This document shows, one piece after another, positions 43,937 to 52,747 of a DNA stretch of 64,000 bases (within the stretch, counting starts at the first letter, position 1; each line of letters begins with the position of its first letter). Location: the NCBI GenBank assembly GCA_964392365.1, contig CAYMPH010000011.1, positions 1 to 64,000 of the forward strand. Reading direction: 5' to 3'. The notes below the pieces were generated by a model, which did no database searches, was not told the origin of the DNA, and saw only the letters and a list, made by a program, of their open reading frames with translations. This DNA comes from CAYMPH01 sp964392365 (lineage in GTDB: Bacteria; Spirochaetota; UBA4802; UBA5550). The position numbers and the translations under genes were made by a program.

Positions 43937-45340
43937 ATGCTAAAAAAAATATCTGCATCATTATTGATTTTTTCATCTGCGTTTTATATTTCCTGCGCAA
44001 CAGTTGACTACCGTACTGTTATGAAGGCCCCTGAAGAGAAATTTTATAGAGGTGAATATCTTGAAGCTGCAAAAATGCTTCTGCCTGAAGTGAATAAAGA
44101 AAGTAAAGATCAGCTCCTTTTTATGATGGAATGCGGTTATATACTTCATGCCGGCGCTGATTATCAGAAAAGTAATATGGTTCTTCTTCCGGCAGCAAAA
44201 GAAGCTAAGGTTGTTCCTATCAGCATTTCACAGCAGGTTGCAGGTTTACTTACAAACCAGACTGCTACGAATTACAGGGGCGAGGATTTTGAAAAAGTTC
44301 TTATTCACATGTTCCTTGGAATTAATTTTCTTAAGCTGAAAGATTTTGACAGTGCAAGGGTTGAATTCAAGGCTGTTAATGATGAGCTTGCTAAAGTAAA
44401 AGAGGAAACAGGAGCTGCAAAATATAAGCAGAATCTTATGGCAAAATATCTTACTGCTGTTTCGTACGAAATTATTGGAGATGCAAATAACGATAAGAAT
44501 GATCTTGAATTTGCATACATTGAATATAAACAGATTTATCAGCTAAGTCCGGGTCTTGTAACTGTTCAGGCCGATCTTCAGAGACTGGCAAAAAAACTGA
44601 ATTATATGGATGAGTATCAGGATTGGACCGGGAAATTCGGGAAAAAAGATTTCATGGCTGATGATTCAGGGGAATTTATTCTTATTTTTCAGGCAGGTCA
44701 GGCTCCGATCAAAGCCACAAGAGGAAAACTCCTTGATGATCATACGATGAAAGCAGGGATAATGGTTGCATTGAACACAGCTTCACTCGCTGTAGGCGTT
44801 ACAGCAACTGCAGTTCTTGCAACAATGAAAATTGCAGAAAATCCGATTCCAAAATTTCTGAGAAGAGGAACTCAGACATCAGCTGTGAGAATTTCATCTG
44901 CAGGCGGAGTTCAGCAGACTGTTATTCTTGAAGATATAGAAAATACTGTAATAAGAAATTTTGACGATCAGTACCCTGAGCTTTCAAAAAAAGTAGCTGC
45001 ATCAATTGTTACAAAAGCAATAGTCTCTGTTGCAGCAGGTATAGCAGGCCAGCAGATTACTAAAGCTGCAGGCGGCGGAAAAGCTTTATCAGCTCTTATT
45101 GGATTTGCAGCAGGGCTTGGCACCGGAGCTGCTCTGTTTTCAACAATGAGACCGGATTTAAGATGCTGGCATACTCTGCCTGGTAATCTTCAGCTTGGAC
45201 GGGTATTTTTAAGACCAGGAAAATATGATATAACCCTTGAATATATTGGAATGGGCGGGAATGTAATGTCCAGTACAACTTTTCCGGTTGAAATTAAAAA
45301 AGGTGAGAAGATATTTCATAATATCAGAACATTGCAGTAA
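43937..45340 (+). CDS. COG3014-like TPR lipoprotein
   Basis: A 467-residue lipoprotein. Lipobox YISC (Cys about 20). Residues 25-235 hold TPR-like helix pairs (EKFYRGEYLEAAKMLL, HMFLGINFLKLKDFDSARVEF), then a beta-containing segment. Next comes a glycine/alanine-rich stretch (about 270-400) with hydrophobic helices that could sit at the membrane, and a C-terminal beta domain (LRPGKYDITLEYIGMGG). It fits the poorly studied COG3014 family, which neighbours LpoB genes. Strong GGGGG ribosome site before the ATG. An envelope-scaffold role is inferred only. Confidence 0.7.
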   Translation: MLKKISASLLIFSSAFYISCATVDYRTVMKAPEEKFYRGEYLEAAKMLLPEVNKESKDQLLFMMECGYILHAGADYQKSNMVLLPAAKEAKVVPISISQQVAGLLTNQTATNYRGEDFEKVLIHMFLGINFLKLKDFDSARVEFKAVNDELAKVKEETGAAKYKQNLMAKYLTAVSYEIIGDANNDKNDLEFAYIEYKQIYQLSPGLVTVQADLQRLAKKLNYMDEYQDWTGKFGKKDFMADDSGEFILIFQAGQAPIKATRGKLLDDHTMKAGIMVALNTASLAVGVTATAVLATMKIAENPIPKFLRRGTQTSAVRISSAGGVQQTVILEDIENTVIRNFDDQYPELSKKVAASIVTKAIVSVAAGIAGQQITKAAGGGKALSALIGFAAGLGTGAALFSTMRPDLRCWHTLPGNLQLGRVFLRPGKYDITLEYIGMGGNVMSSTTFPVEIKKGEKIFHNIRTLQ

Positions 45341-45345
45341 ATTAT

Positions 45346-47247
45346 ATGATTCTTGAAAAAAATATAAATGCCGGAGAAAATCTCAAGCAGGAAGATTTGC
45401 AGAAATACTTCCTGCTTGACTGTCTTAATATGCCTGCATGCGTACTTAATTTAGAAGGCAATCTTATATATTCAAATAAATCTTTTTCGGATTTTTTCCC
45501 TGAAGGTAAAATGGATATCAGGCTTGATTTCGAGCATCCATTTTTCTCTGAATACAGGAAAAAAGTAGCACAATGCTATTTATCAGCAAAAAACGGCCAT
45601 TCTAAACAATGTTTTGCAATGATAAATTCCACTGAAGGCAGCCACCTTCCTGTAGAAGTATTTTTTTTCCCGATATTCGATAACAATACCCAGACCGGAA
45701 TTGCCTCGGTAATAAATGTTGTTGATCCGAAATCCGCATCAATTGAAAAATCCGGTTCCCGTTTAATATTTGAAAGCAGACTTGATTATGATGATATCTA
45801 TTATGAATTTTCACCGATGAATATTATCAGGCTGAATGAAAAATATGAGATTATAAAGCAGAGCAGAACAATTGAATCATCTCTTGGATATACATTTGAG
45901 GAACTTACGAAAAATGCTGAGCAGGCATGCAGGATAATTTTTCCTTCTGAAACCGAAAAAATTTTAAAAGCTGCTGCTGAAATATATTTGGGGAATATAC
46001 CGTTTCAAAGATTAGGCGAGATAAGAGTTTCTACAAAAAATTCTGAAATACTGTTTGTCAATGTTGTAATGTTTCCGGTGCGCACAGCCGGTGATATGAA
46101 AGCTATTGATATAGTAATGGATGATATAACAAAATTAAAAATTCTTGAAGATAAAGTAAATTCCATGCAGCGGCTTCAGCTTATGGGTGATATCACAATG
46201 GGATTTCTGCACAGTTTAAATAATACACTGAATGTTATTTTAAGCAAGTCGCAGCTTCTTATGCAGATATCAGAAAAAGAAACTGTTACAGACGGCATCC
46301 GTTTAATTGAAGAATCCTCTACAAATATCTTCAATCAGATCCGAAGAATTCAGAATTTTATCGGAGATAAAAGCCTGGTTACAGCAGATAAAACTGAACC
46401 GTTTGTGAGCATAATTGAAGATGCTATTGAATTTGCGAAACTCAAACTGAAGGTTGAAGACAGAGAGAGCAAACGGACTATTAATTTTGAAAGAAAATAT
46501 TATATCGATTTAAATATTACAGCTGATACCAAGTCTTTCAGAGAAATTATCATTTCAATGATTTTGAAAGTATCTGCAGTTATCTCTAAAAAAGGAACTA
46601 TTAATATTTCAACAAAAGAAAATGCTGATGTATATCTGATAGTGTCTGCAGATAAAGATATAATACCTGAATCTGCTGTTGTATTTGAAGAAGCTTTGAA
46701 TGTTTTTTCCGGATTGAATATCCGCCAGGTAGCTGAAAAACTGGGAATAAAAATTCTTGAAGAGGAATCTCCTACAAGTTATTCGATGAAGGCAATTATT
46801 CCAAAACGGCTTGCTTCGAAAAAATCAGTGAATGAATCAAATAACCCGGAGTTTAAAATCAGAGGCTTTAATATAATGATCGTTGAGGATGAAAAGTATC
46901 TGAGGGATATTCTTTTTGAACTTTTTGATAAAATGGGGAATAGAGTATCTGTTTTTGAAAACGGCAAGGATGCTTTAAAAGCTTATGTGGAAAATCCGTT
47001 TGATCTTGTAATTACAGATTATGATATTGAAGGAATAACCGGAATTGAGCTGGCTGCAAAAATTAAAGATCTGGATGATAATACATCCACAATCCTTTTA
47101 TCCGGATGGATGCTGAATAATCTTGAAACATATCATAATATAATTGATATATTTATTCCAAAACCGTTCAAGCTAGATGAACTTATTATGCAGATTTCAA
47201 AAATTATGAGTGATAAGAAAATAAAGAAAAATTCACAAAAGCAGTAA
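45346..47247 (+). CDS. PAS-PAS histidine kinase-like protein with degenerate ATPase and a C-terminal receiver
   Basis: A 633-residue cytoplasmic protein. Two PAS domains (about 20-130 and 150-265) are followed by a HisKA-like dimerisation helix with FLHSLNNTLNVIL (H289). The region where HATPase_c should be (about 345-490) lacks the N-box asparagine and the G boxes: NLxxNA reads SMILKVS and the GxGLGL loop is missing. The receiver (about 505-625) is intact, with D in LVITDYD and KPF. It may be an enzymatically dead adaptor using the receiver, phosphorylated by another kinase. It starts 5 bases after the COG3014-like gene, suggesting co-regulation with envelope genes. Confidence 0.8.
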   Translation: MILEKNINAGENLKQEDLQKYFLLDCLNMPACVLNLEGNLIYSNKSFSDFFPEGKMDIRLDFEHPFFSEYRKKVAQCYLSAKNGHSKQCFAMINSTEGSHLPVEVFFFPIFDNNTQTGIASVINVVDPKSASIEKSGSRLIFESRLDYDDIYYEFSPMNIIRLNEKYEIIKQSRTIESSLGYTFEELTKNAEQACRIIFPSETEKILKAAAEIYLGNIPFQRLGEIRVSTKNSEILFVNVVMFPVRTAGDMKAIDIVMDDITKLKILEDKVNSMQRLQLMGDITMGFLHSLNNTLNVILSKSQLLMQISEKETVTDGIRLIEESSTNIFNQIRRIQNFIGDKSLVTADKTEPFVSIIEDAIEFAKLKLKVEDRESKRTINFERKYYIDLNITADTKSFREIIISMILKVSAVISKKGTINISTKENADVYLIVSADKDIIPESAVVFEEALNVFSGLNIRQVAEKLGIKILEEESPTSYSMKAIIPKRLASKKSVNESNNPEFKIRGFNIMIVEDEKYLRDILFELFDKMGNRVSVFENGKDALKAYVENPFDLVITDYDIEGITGIELAAKIKDLDDNTSTILLSGWMLNNLETYHNIIDIFIPKPFKLDELIMQISKIMSDKKIKKNSQKQ

Positions 47248-47267
47248 TGTACTGAATAACACTTCTA

Positions 47268-48251
47268 TCACAGAGAATTATTTAATCTTTGAAGATCTTC
47301 TTTTTTCCCGATAAAAACAATCACATCATTATATTCAAGCAGCTCGGTTGGGATTGGATTAAATATCATTCTGCCGTCATGTTTTTTTATCAGAACAATG
47401 ATCAGGCCGTAATCCCGCCTTAAATTGCTGTCAATAATGTTTTTCCCGTCAAGTGCAGTTCCCTGCTCAATTTTCAGTTCTTCCATCACTAGGCCGATAT
47501 TGCTGTCCATTATTGCTATATCAATAAAATCAACAACCGTGGGTCTGATTAATACCTGAGCCATTCTTTTCCCGCCGATTAAATATGGTGAAACCACTCG
47601 GTTAGCTCCGGCTCTTGTCAGTTTAATTTCTGCACTTTCGTCTGAAGCGCGTGCAAGAATAAAAATATCCGGATTGAGACCTCTTGCTGAAAGCGTGATA
47701 AAAACATTATCTGCATCTGAACGCACTGCAGCAACAAATGCCTTGGCATTAGCTATGCCTGCTTTATTTAAGGTTTCATCTTCTGTGGCATCTGCAGGCA
47801 GATATAAATATCTTAAAGCTTCCATCTGTATTATTGCTTCAGCAGTATTATCAATAACAACAAATTCTTTATTATATGTTTTGAGTTCTTCGCAGATAAG
47901 TGCGCCTATTCTCCCGAAACCGCAGATAATGTAGTGATCCTTCAGTTTTGAAATTTTATTTTCCACTTTTTTTCTCCCGAAAGTTTTCTTGAACTCACCT
48001 TCAACCATAACTCTAAGGGAGTTTCCAATAGCGTATGCCCAAACTGATACGCCTAAAATAATGACAAAAATTGTAAAAATTCTTCCTGCATTTGAAAGAG
48101 GTTTTACTTCCTGGAAACCAACTGTTGCAATTGTTATTACAGTCATATAAACTGCTTCAAGAAGAGTCATGTCTTCAATAAAATAATATCCGGTAATTGA
48201 CATGATAATTACAGCAATCAGCAATACCAATGGTAATTTAATTTTTTTCAA
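47268..48251 (-). CDS. K+ channel with RCK (TrkA-N/TrkA-C) domain
   Basis: A 327-residue channel. Two membrane helices (about 8-25 and 62-84) flank a pore loop whose selectivity filter reads TIATVGFQEV, followed by a TrkA-N domain (about 108-225) with the Rossmann motif ICGFGRIGALI and a TrkA-C domain (about 245-327). Similar channels (Kch family) conduct K+ and are gated by NAD(H), Ca2+ or nucleotides; c-di-AMP can bind TrkA-C domains in some bacteria. The start is a TTG at 48251; no in-frame ATG is nearby. The GFQ rather than GYG filter is seen in several bacterial relatives. Confidence 0.9.
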   Translation of the reverse strand: MKKIKLPLVLLIAVIIMSITGYYFIEDMTLLEAVYMTVITIATVGFQEVKPLSNAGRIFTIFVIILGVSVWAYAIGNSLRVMVEGEFKKTFGRKKVENKISKLKDHYIICGFGRIGALICEELKTYNKEFVVIDNTAEAIIQMEALRYLYLPADATEDETLNKAGIANAKAFVAAVRSDADNVFITLSARGLNPDIFILARASDESAEIKLTRAGANRVVSPYLIGGKRMAQVLIRPTVVDFIDIAIMDSNIGLVMEELKIEQGTALDGKNIIDSNLRRDYGLIIVLIKKHDGRMIFNPIPTELLEYNDVIVFIGKKEDLQRLNNSL

Positions 48252-48344
48252 TATATAATCCCATTTATTAATTGTATTCTATCGGTTAAATAAAGATAAA
48301 GACATATACTTTAATATTATCGGCATTTTCTATGGAGGATTATT

Positions 48345-48734
48345 ATGCAAAAATTTCTGTCAGACGAATGGTTTATTGAAGTTGAAAAGACTGTTAAAGA
48401 ATTTACCAATCTTGACATTGCAAAAGCCATGAAAGATGTTATAGTTAATTTAACACTTACGACCGGATCAGGCGAGGTTGTAATGAGAATTGACCGTGGA
48501 ATTATTGTAAAAGGGCATTCAGCAAGCGCTGATGTTCAGATGTCTATGCCTGAAGATTATGCTTACAAACTGCTTGTTCTCGGTGACTGGTCTGTTGGAA
48601 TGAAAGGTTATGTTGCACGCAAAATTTCTGTATCCGGAAACATGAGAAAACTTATTCCTCTTCAGGTTTTTAAGCCTACAAAATCTCAGGATGAGCTGAG
48701 AGAGAAAATAAAGTCTTTTACAGAAACCCCCTAA
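48345..48734 (+). CDS. SCP2 sterol-carrier-like domain protein
   Basis: A 129-residue cytoplasmic protein with the SCP-2 fold pattern (about 15-115): VIVNLTLTTGSGEVVMRIDRG, then SASADVQMSMPEDYAYKLLVLGDWSVGMKGYVARKISVSGN. Single-domain SCP2 proteins bind lipids or acyl-CoA; the function in this organism is unknown. GGAGG precedes the ATG. The next gene is on the other strand, converging at the hairpin repeat. Confidence 0.85.
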   Translation: MQKFLSDEWFIEVEKTVKEFTNLDIAKAMKDVIVNLTLTTGSGEVVMRIDRGIIVKGHSASADVQMSMPEDYAYKLLVLGDWSVGMKGYVARKISVSGNMRKLIPLQVFKPTKSQDELREKIKSFTETP

Positions 48735-48753
48735 ATCCCCCTTAGGGGGACTT
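48727..48753. repeat. Dispersed hairpin repeat, possible bidirectional terminator
   Basis: TCCCCC-TTA-GGGGGA (48736-48750) forms a tight hairpin, and CCCCC at 48727-48731 can compete for the same arm. CCCCCTAAATCCCCC-type sequences are dispersed repeats in many bacteria. It separates two convergent genes. Confidence 0.6.
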
Positions 48754-48766
48754 AAGTATAGTAAAA

Positions 48767-51700
48767 TCAATGTTTCAGATGTTTCTCAAGAACAGCAGAC
48801 AGTTCAGCTATGGTAAATGGCTTTCCTATGCTTGCAGTAAAACCGAATGCTTCCGGATCAGCAATTACCGGATCATCAGCATATCCGCTTATAACAATAA
48901 TTGGAACTAAAGTATCCATTTCACGTAATGTTGAAATAATTTCTTTTCCGCCTAAGCCTCCGGGAATTGTTAAATCGAGTATAATTCCTGCTATGGCACG
49001 TTTGGCATTATATTCTATATTTAAAAAATCTAGAACCTCCTTTCCTTCTTTCATTAAAACGCAAGTGTACCCTTGAGTTTTCAGCATTTTATCAAGTGTA
49101 TTCCGGATAAATTCTTCATCGTCCATTACAATAATCGTTCCGCTTCCTTTATGATTAACAGGAGACTTACTTGTAATTAAAGAAGCAGTTTCTTTTGATG
49201 CAGGAAGATAGATGTGAAAAGTGCTTCCTTTGGATGGTTCAGATTCAATATCCAGTAATCCTTCATGACGGTTTACAATTGAATAAGATGTAGCAAGACC
49301 AAGTCCATGTCCTTTAGTTTTGGTTGTAAAAAACGGATCAAAAATATACGGAATTATTTCTTTAGGTATTCCTATTCCAAAATCCTTTACAGATATTTTC
49401 ACGTATTTATCTTCCGTTAGAATTGAATGATCTTTATTGCCGTAAGGAATATTTTTTGCTGTAACTTCAATTGTGCCCCCCATGGGCATGGCCTGTTGAG
49501 CATTGATTATAATATTGTCAATTACCTGACCAATCTGATTTTTATCAATAAAGCACGGCCAGAGATCCTGATCAATATCAATTATGTGAGATACATTTGA
49601 TCCGCTGAGAGCAAATTGTACAGTTTCACGAATAATAGGCAGAAGATGTTCCGTCTTTCTGATAGGAGCTCCGCCTTTGGAAAATGTCAGCAGCTGATTG
49701 GTTAGTGCTCTGGCTCTGTTAATCGTATCAAGAGATTCTTTCAGATACCCTATGACTTCAGTTTCTTTTGAAGCAGAACTGGCCAGATCAATATATCCGA
49801 AAACTCCTCCAAGCAGATTATTAAAATCATGCGCAATACCGCCTGCCAGAACTCCCAGAGACTCGAGTTTCTGTAAATTGCGAAGAGCATCTTCAGCATG
49901 CTTCCGTTCAGTTATATCGCGGGATACGCCGAGAAATCCGGTCCAAACTCCCTGAGCATCCCTTATTTTACTTACTACAATTTCCATCATTCGAATTGAA
50001 CCGTCTTTATGATAAAAATCAAGATCGTAAGTATAAATTTTCCGGGTATCACCTCGGCTCTGCTGCTCGAGTACAATTTCTTTTGCAAAGGCATCCTGTA
50101 CTTTAGATATAGACTCAGGTGTTATCTGCATTGAAATGTTTTTCTGTATCTGTTCCTGTGGAGTAAATCCGAGAACTGTTTCAATTGAAGGACTTACATA
50201 TGTAGTGTTAAAATTCATATCCATTGTCCAGATAATATCATTCATATTATCTGTTAAAAAACGGTATTTCTCTTCGCTTGAGCGCAATTCTTCCTCAAAT
50301 CTCTTTCGTTCGGTAATATCCGTTACAACTCCGTTAAACACAATTTCATTTTCTCTTTGTGAAGGAATTGAATTTCCTGAAAACCAGATTTTATCACCTG
50401 AAGGCTTCTGCATTATTCCTTCAAATTTCCATTCTTTTGATTCTTTGACAGAGTCCAATATAGAATTTATAAAACCTTCCCTGTATTCAGGAAGAACGAG
50501 TTCAACAAAACGGTCTAAATATTTTTCTAAAACGGGTTTTAAACCAAGAACTTCTTCTGATCTATCACTAATATAATAAAATCCCAGGTCTCCATCCGGT
50601 CTTGCATAAAACTGATATACAACACCCGGGAACTGAGTTGTCATTTCACGCAATAGAGTTTCGCTTTTTTGCAGTTCATCTTCAGCATTTTTACGTATAG
50701 TAATGTCTTCAGAAACTCCTTCCATCCAGCCTTTTTCAGGAATAATTTTTCCGGAAAAACGCATCCAGATTATTGAACCGTCATTTCGAATAAACCTTGT
50801 TTCGAAATTGGTGAACTGACCGTTTTCTTTTAAAAGAGAAATCAGAATTTCTCGGTCTTTAGGTTCAGCATAACGTTCTGCAATATTGAATGGCTTGGAT
50901 AGCAATTGATTCCTGTTTTCGAATCCGATAAATCTTGCAACACTGTCATTTGCATCAATAATAAGCCCGGTATTAATATCTGTACGGAATATTCCTATTT
51001 GGGTATTTAGAAATAAATTTCTGTACATGTCTTCAGCGGATCTTAAAGCGTCTTCAATTTTCTTACGTTGAGTTATATCGAGATGTAATCCGACAAGTCC
51101 GCTGATAGCTCCGTTATTATTTCGTAATGGATAGGCCCTCAGTAAAATTTCCAGAGGGGTCCTGTCTTTCCCGAACATTTTAACTTCTCCCTGCCAGTTT
51201 TTTCCCTGCATAATTGAATCGAATAATTGTTTTCCAATTGATTTGTCAGCATAAACATCAAGAGGATTATCCCCGATATCTCCGAAAAGAAGATTAAAAG
51301 CTTCATTCTGATAATAATGTTTTCCATCAGGTGTTGACATTCCGATTGCGTCTGATGAATATTCAACCAGATCTTTGAATATATGAAGATCCTCTTCTGC
51401 TTTTTTGCGCTCAGTTATATCGAGTGTTACTGCAAGTAAAAAGGATGTTCCGTTAATATCTATAATTACTCCTGATGCAAGGCATGTGATTATACTGCCA
51501 TCCCTGCAGTGATATTTATTTTCCATATCCAGGAAGGAACCTTTATCTTTGAGTTCCCTGTAAATATTGTTACGTGTTTCAGTATCAACCCACAGATTTA
51601 TATCAGCTCCTGTTTTCCCGATTACCTCTTCACGGGTATAGCCGAGAATCCGCAGAAAACTGTCGTTTACTTCAACAAACTTGCCATCAGGTATAGTACT

Positions 51701-52678
51701 GGTGGATATAGCTGCCGGTGAGAGCATGAAGAATCGTGATAATTTCTCTTCACTTTTTTTTAATTCTTCCTCAATACGTTTGCGTTCATGAATATCAAAT
51801 ATTAGAACAATTATACTTTTGACTTTACCTTTTTCATCAAATTCCGGCAGGTAATTAATATTAAACCAGCGAAGTTCATTTTTTGCAGGTATAATATTTT
51901 CATATTCCACCCTTTGTCCTGATCTGGCACGGTTAATATATGGCAAAGCGCGTGAAAATGATTCTTCGCCGAGAATATCTTTCACCTGTTTTCCGAATAT
52001 TTCTTCCGGAGTCATTCCGAAATTTTTTGCAAATACCTTATTTACGAATAAATACTTCAAGTCATCAGCATCGACGTATGATATCAGGGCAGGGATATTA
52101 TTAGTAATCATTCGGAGCTGAAGCTCGCTATTAAGAAGAGCCTGCTGAGTTTTCATCATTTCCTGATTTGTTGATATTAATTCCTCGTTTGTAGCTTCCA
52201 TTTCCTCCAGTGCTGCGTTCAATTCCTCATTTGCCTGAGCAAGATCATTATTTTTTATGATAATCTGCTCTTCATTCTCCCTGGATTTCTTATGCGCTTC
52301 AAACAATTCAAATGCCATCTCTATCGATGCACTAAGAACAAAATCACCGGAGTTTTTAATCACATAACCATAACGGGTGATGCCGCGTACCTTCTCGACT
52401 ATCTCACGTTCTGAATGTGATGTTATAAAAATAATTGGAATGTTTTTACTGGATAATATTATTTCTGAAGCTGTTGAACCGTTCATGCCCTTACCAAGGT
52501 CAATGTCCATGAGTATAAGATTTATTGATTCGTTTCCGCAGGCAAGTTGAACTGCATCTTCTCCGGTTTTAGCAGTAAGAACATCATAGCCGAATTTTTT
52601 AACAGTCTGCTCCAGAGCCAGAGATATAATTGCTTCATCTTCGACAAGCAGAATGGTTTTATTTTTTTTAATGGTCAT
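48767..52678 (-). CDS. Hybrid histidine kinase: REC - six PAS - HisKA - HATPase - REC
   Basis: A 1303-residue cytoplasmic protein with no membrane helix. The N-terminal receiver (about 8-125) has KTILLVEDEAI and LILMDIDLG. A coiled coil (about 140-185) with EELNAALEEMEATNEELIS follows, then six PAS domains between about 190 and 920. HisKA with GGIAHDFNNLLGG, an intact HATPase (NIIINAQQA, KGHGLGLATS) and a C-terminal receiver (IVMDDEEF, LDLTIPGG) complete it. All catalytic motifs are present. No output regulator is adjacent. AAGGA precedes the ATG. It is a paralogue of the next gene (69-base gap, same strand). Confidence 0.92.
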   Translation of the reverse strand: MTIKKNKTILLVEDEAIISLALEQTVKKFGYDVLTAKTGEDAVQLACGNESINLILMDIDLGKGMNGSTASEIILSSKNIPIIFITSHSEREIVEKVRGITRYGYVIKNSGDFVLSASIEMAFELFEAHKKSRENEEQIIIKNNDLAQANEELNAALEEMEATNEELISTNQEMMKTQQALLNSELQLRMITNNIPALISYVDADDLKYLFVNKVFAKNFGMTPEEIFGKQVKDILGEESFSRALPYINRARSGQRVEYENIIPAKNELRWFNINYLPEFDEKGKVKSIIVLIFDIHERKRIEEELKKSEEKLSRFFMLSPAAISTSTIPDGKFVEVNDSFLRILGYTREEVIGKTGADINLWVDTETRNNIYRELKDKGSFLDMENKYHCRDGSIITCLASGVIIDINGTSFLLAVTLDITERKKAEEDLHIFKDLVEYSSDAIGMSTPDGKHYYQNEAFNLLFGDIGDNPLDVYADKSIGKQLFDSIMQGKNWQGEVKMFGKDRTPLEILLRAYPLRNNNGAISGLVGLHLDITQRKKIEDALRSAEDMYRNLFLNTQIGIFRTDINTGLIIDANDSVARFIGFENRNQLLSKPFNIAERYAEPKDREILISLLKENGQFTNFETRFIRNDGSIIWMRFSGKIIPEKGWMEGVSEDITIRKNAEDELQKSETLLREMTTQFPGVVYQFYARPDGDLGFYYISDRSEEVLGLKPVLEKYLDRFVELVLPEYREGFINSILDSVKESKEWKFEGIMQKPSGDKIWFSGNSIPSQRENEIVFNGVVTDITERKRFEEELRSSEEKYRFLTDNMNDIIWTMDMNFNTTYVSPSIETVLGFTPQEQIQKNISMQITPESISKVQDAFAKEIVLEQQSRGDTRKIYTYDLDFYHKDGSIRMMEIVVSKIRDAQGVWTGFLGVSRDITERKHAEDALRNLQKLESLGVLAGGIAHDFNNLLGGVFGYIDLASSASKETEVIGYLKESLDTINRARALTNQLLTFSKGGAPIRKTEHLLPIIRETVQFALSGSNVSHIIDIDQDLWPCFIDKNQIGQVIDNIIINAQQAMPMGGTIEVTAKNIPYGNKDHSILTEDKYVKISVKDFGIGIPKEIIPYIFDPFFTTKTKGHGLGLATSYSIVNRHEGLLDIESEPSKGSTFHIYLPASKETASLITSKSPVNHKGSGTIIVMDDEEFIRNTLDKMLKTQGYTCVLMKEGKEVLDFLNIEYNAKRAIAGIILDLTIPGGLGGKEIISTLREMDTLVPIIVISGYADDPVIADPEAFGFTASIGKPFTIAELSAVLEKHLKH

Positions 52679-52747
52679 TGAGAATCCTTTGAATTTTCAT
52701 TCATCTATATTATGCTTGGCGTGACTTAGTAAGCCGTGTTCGGTTTC

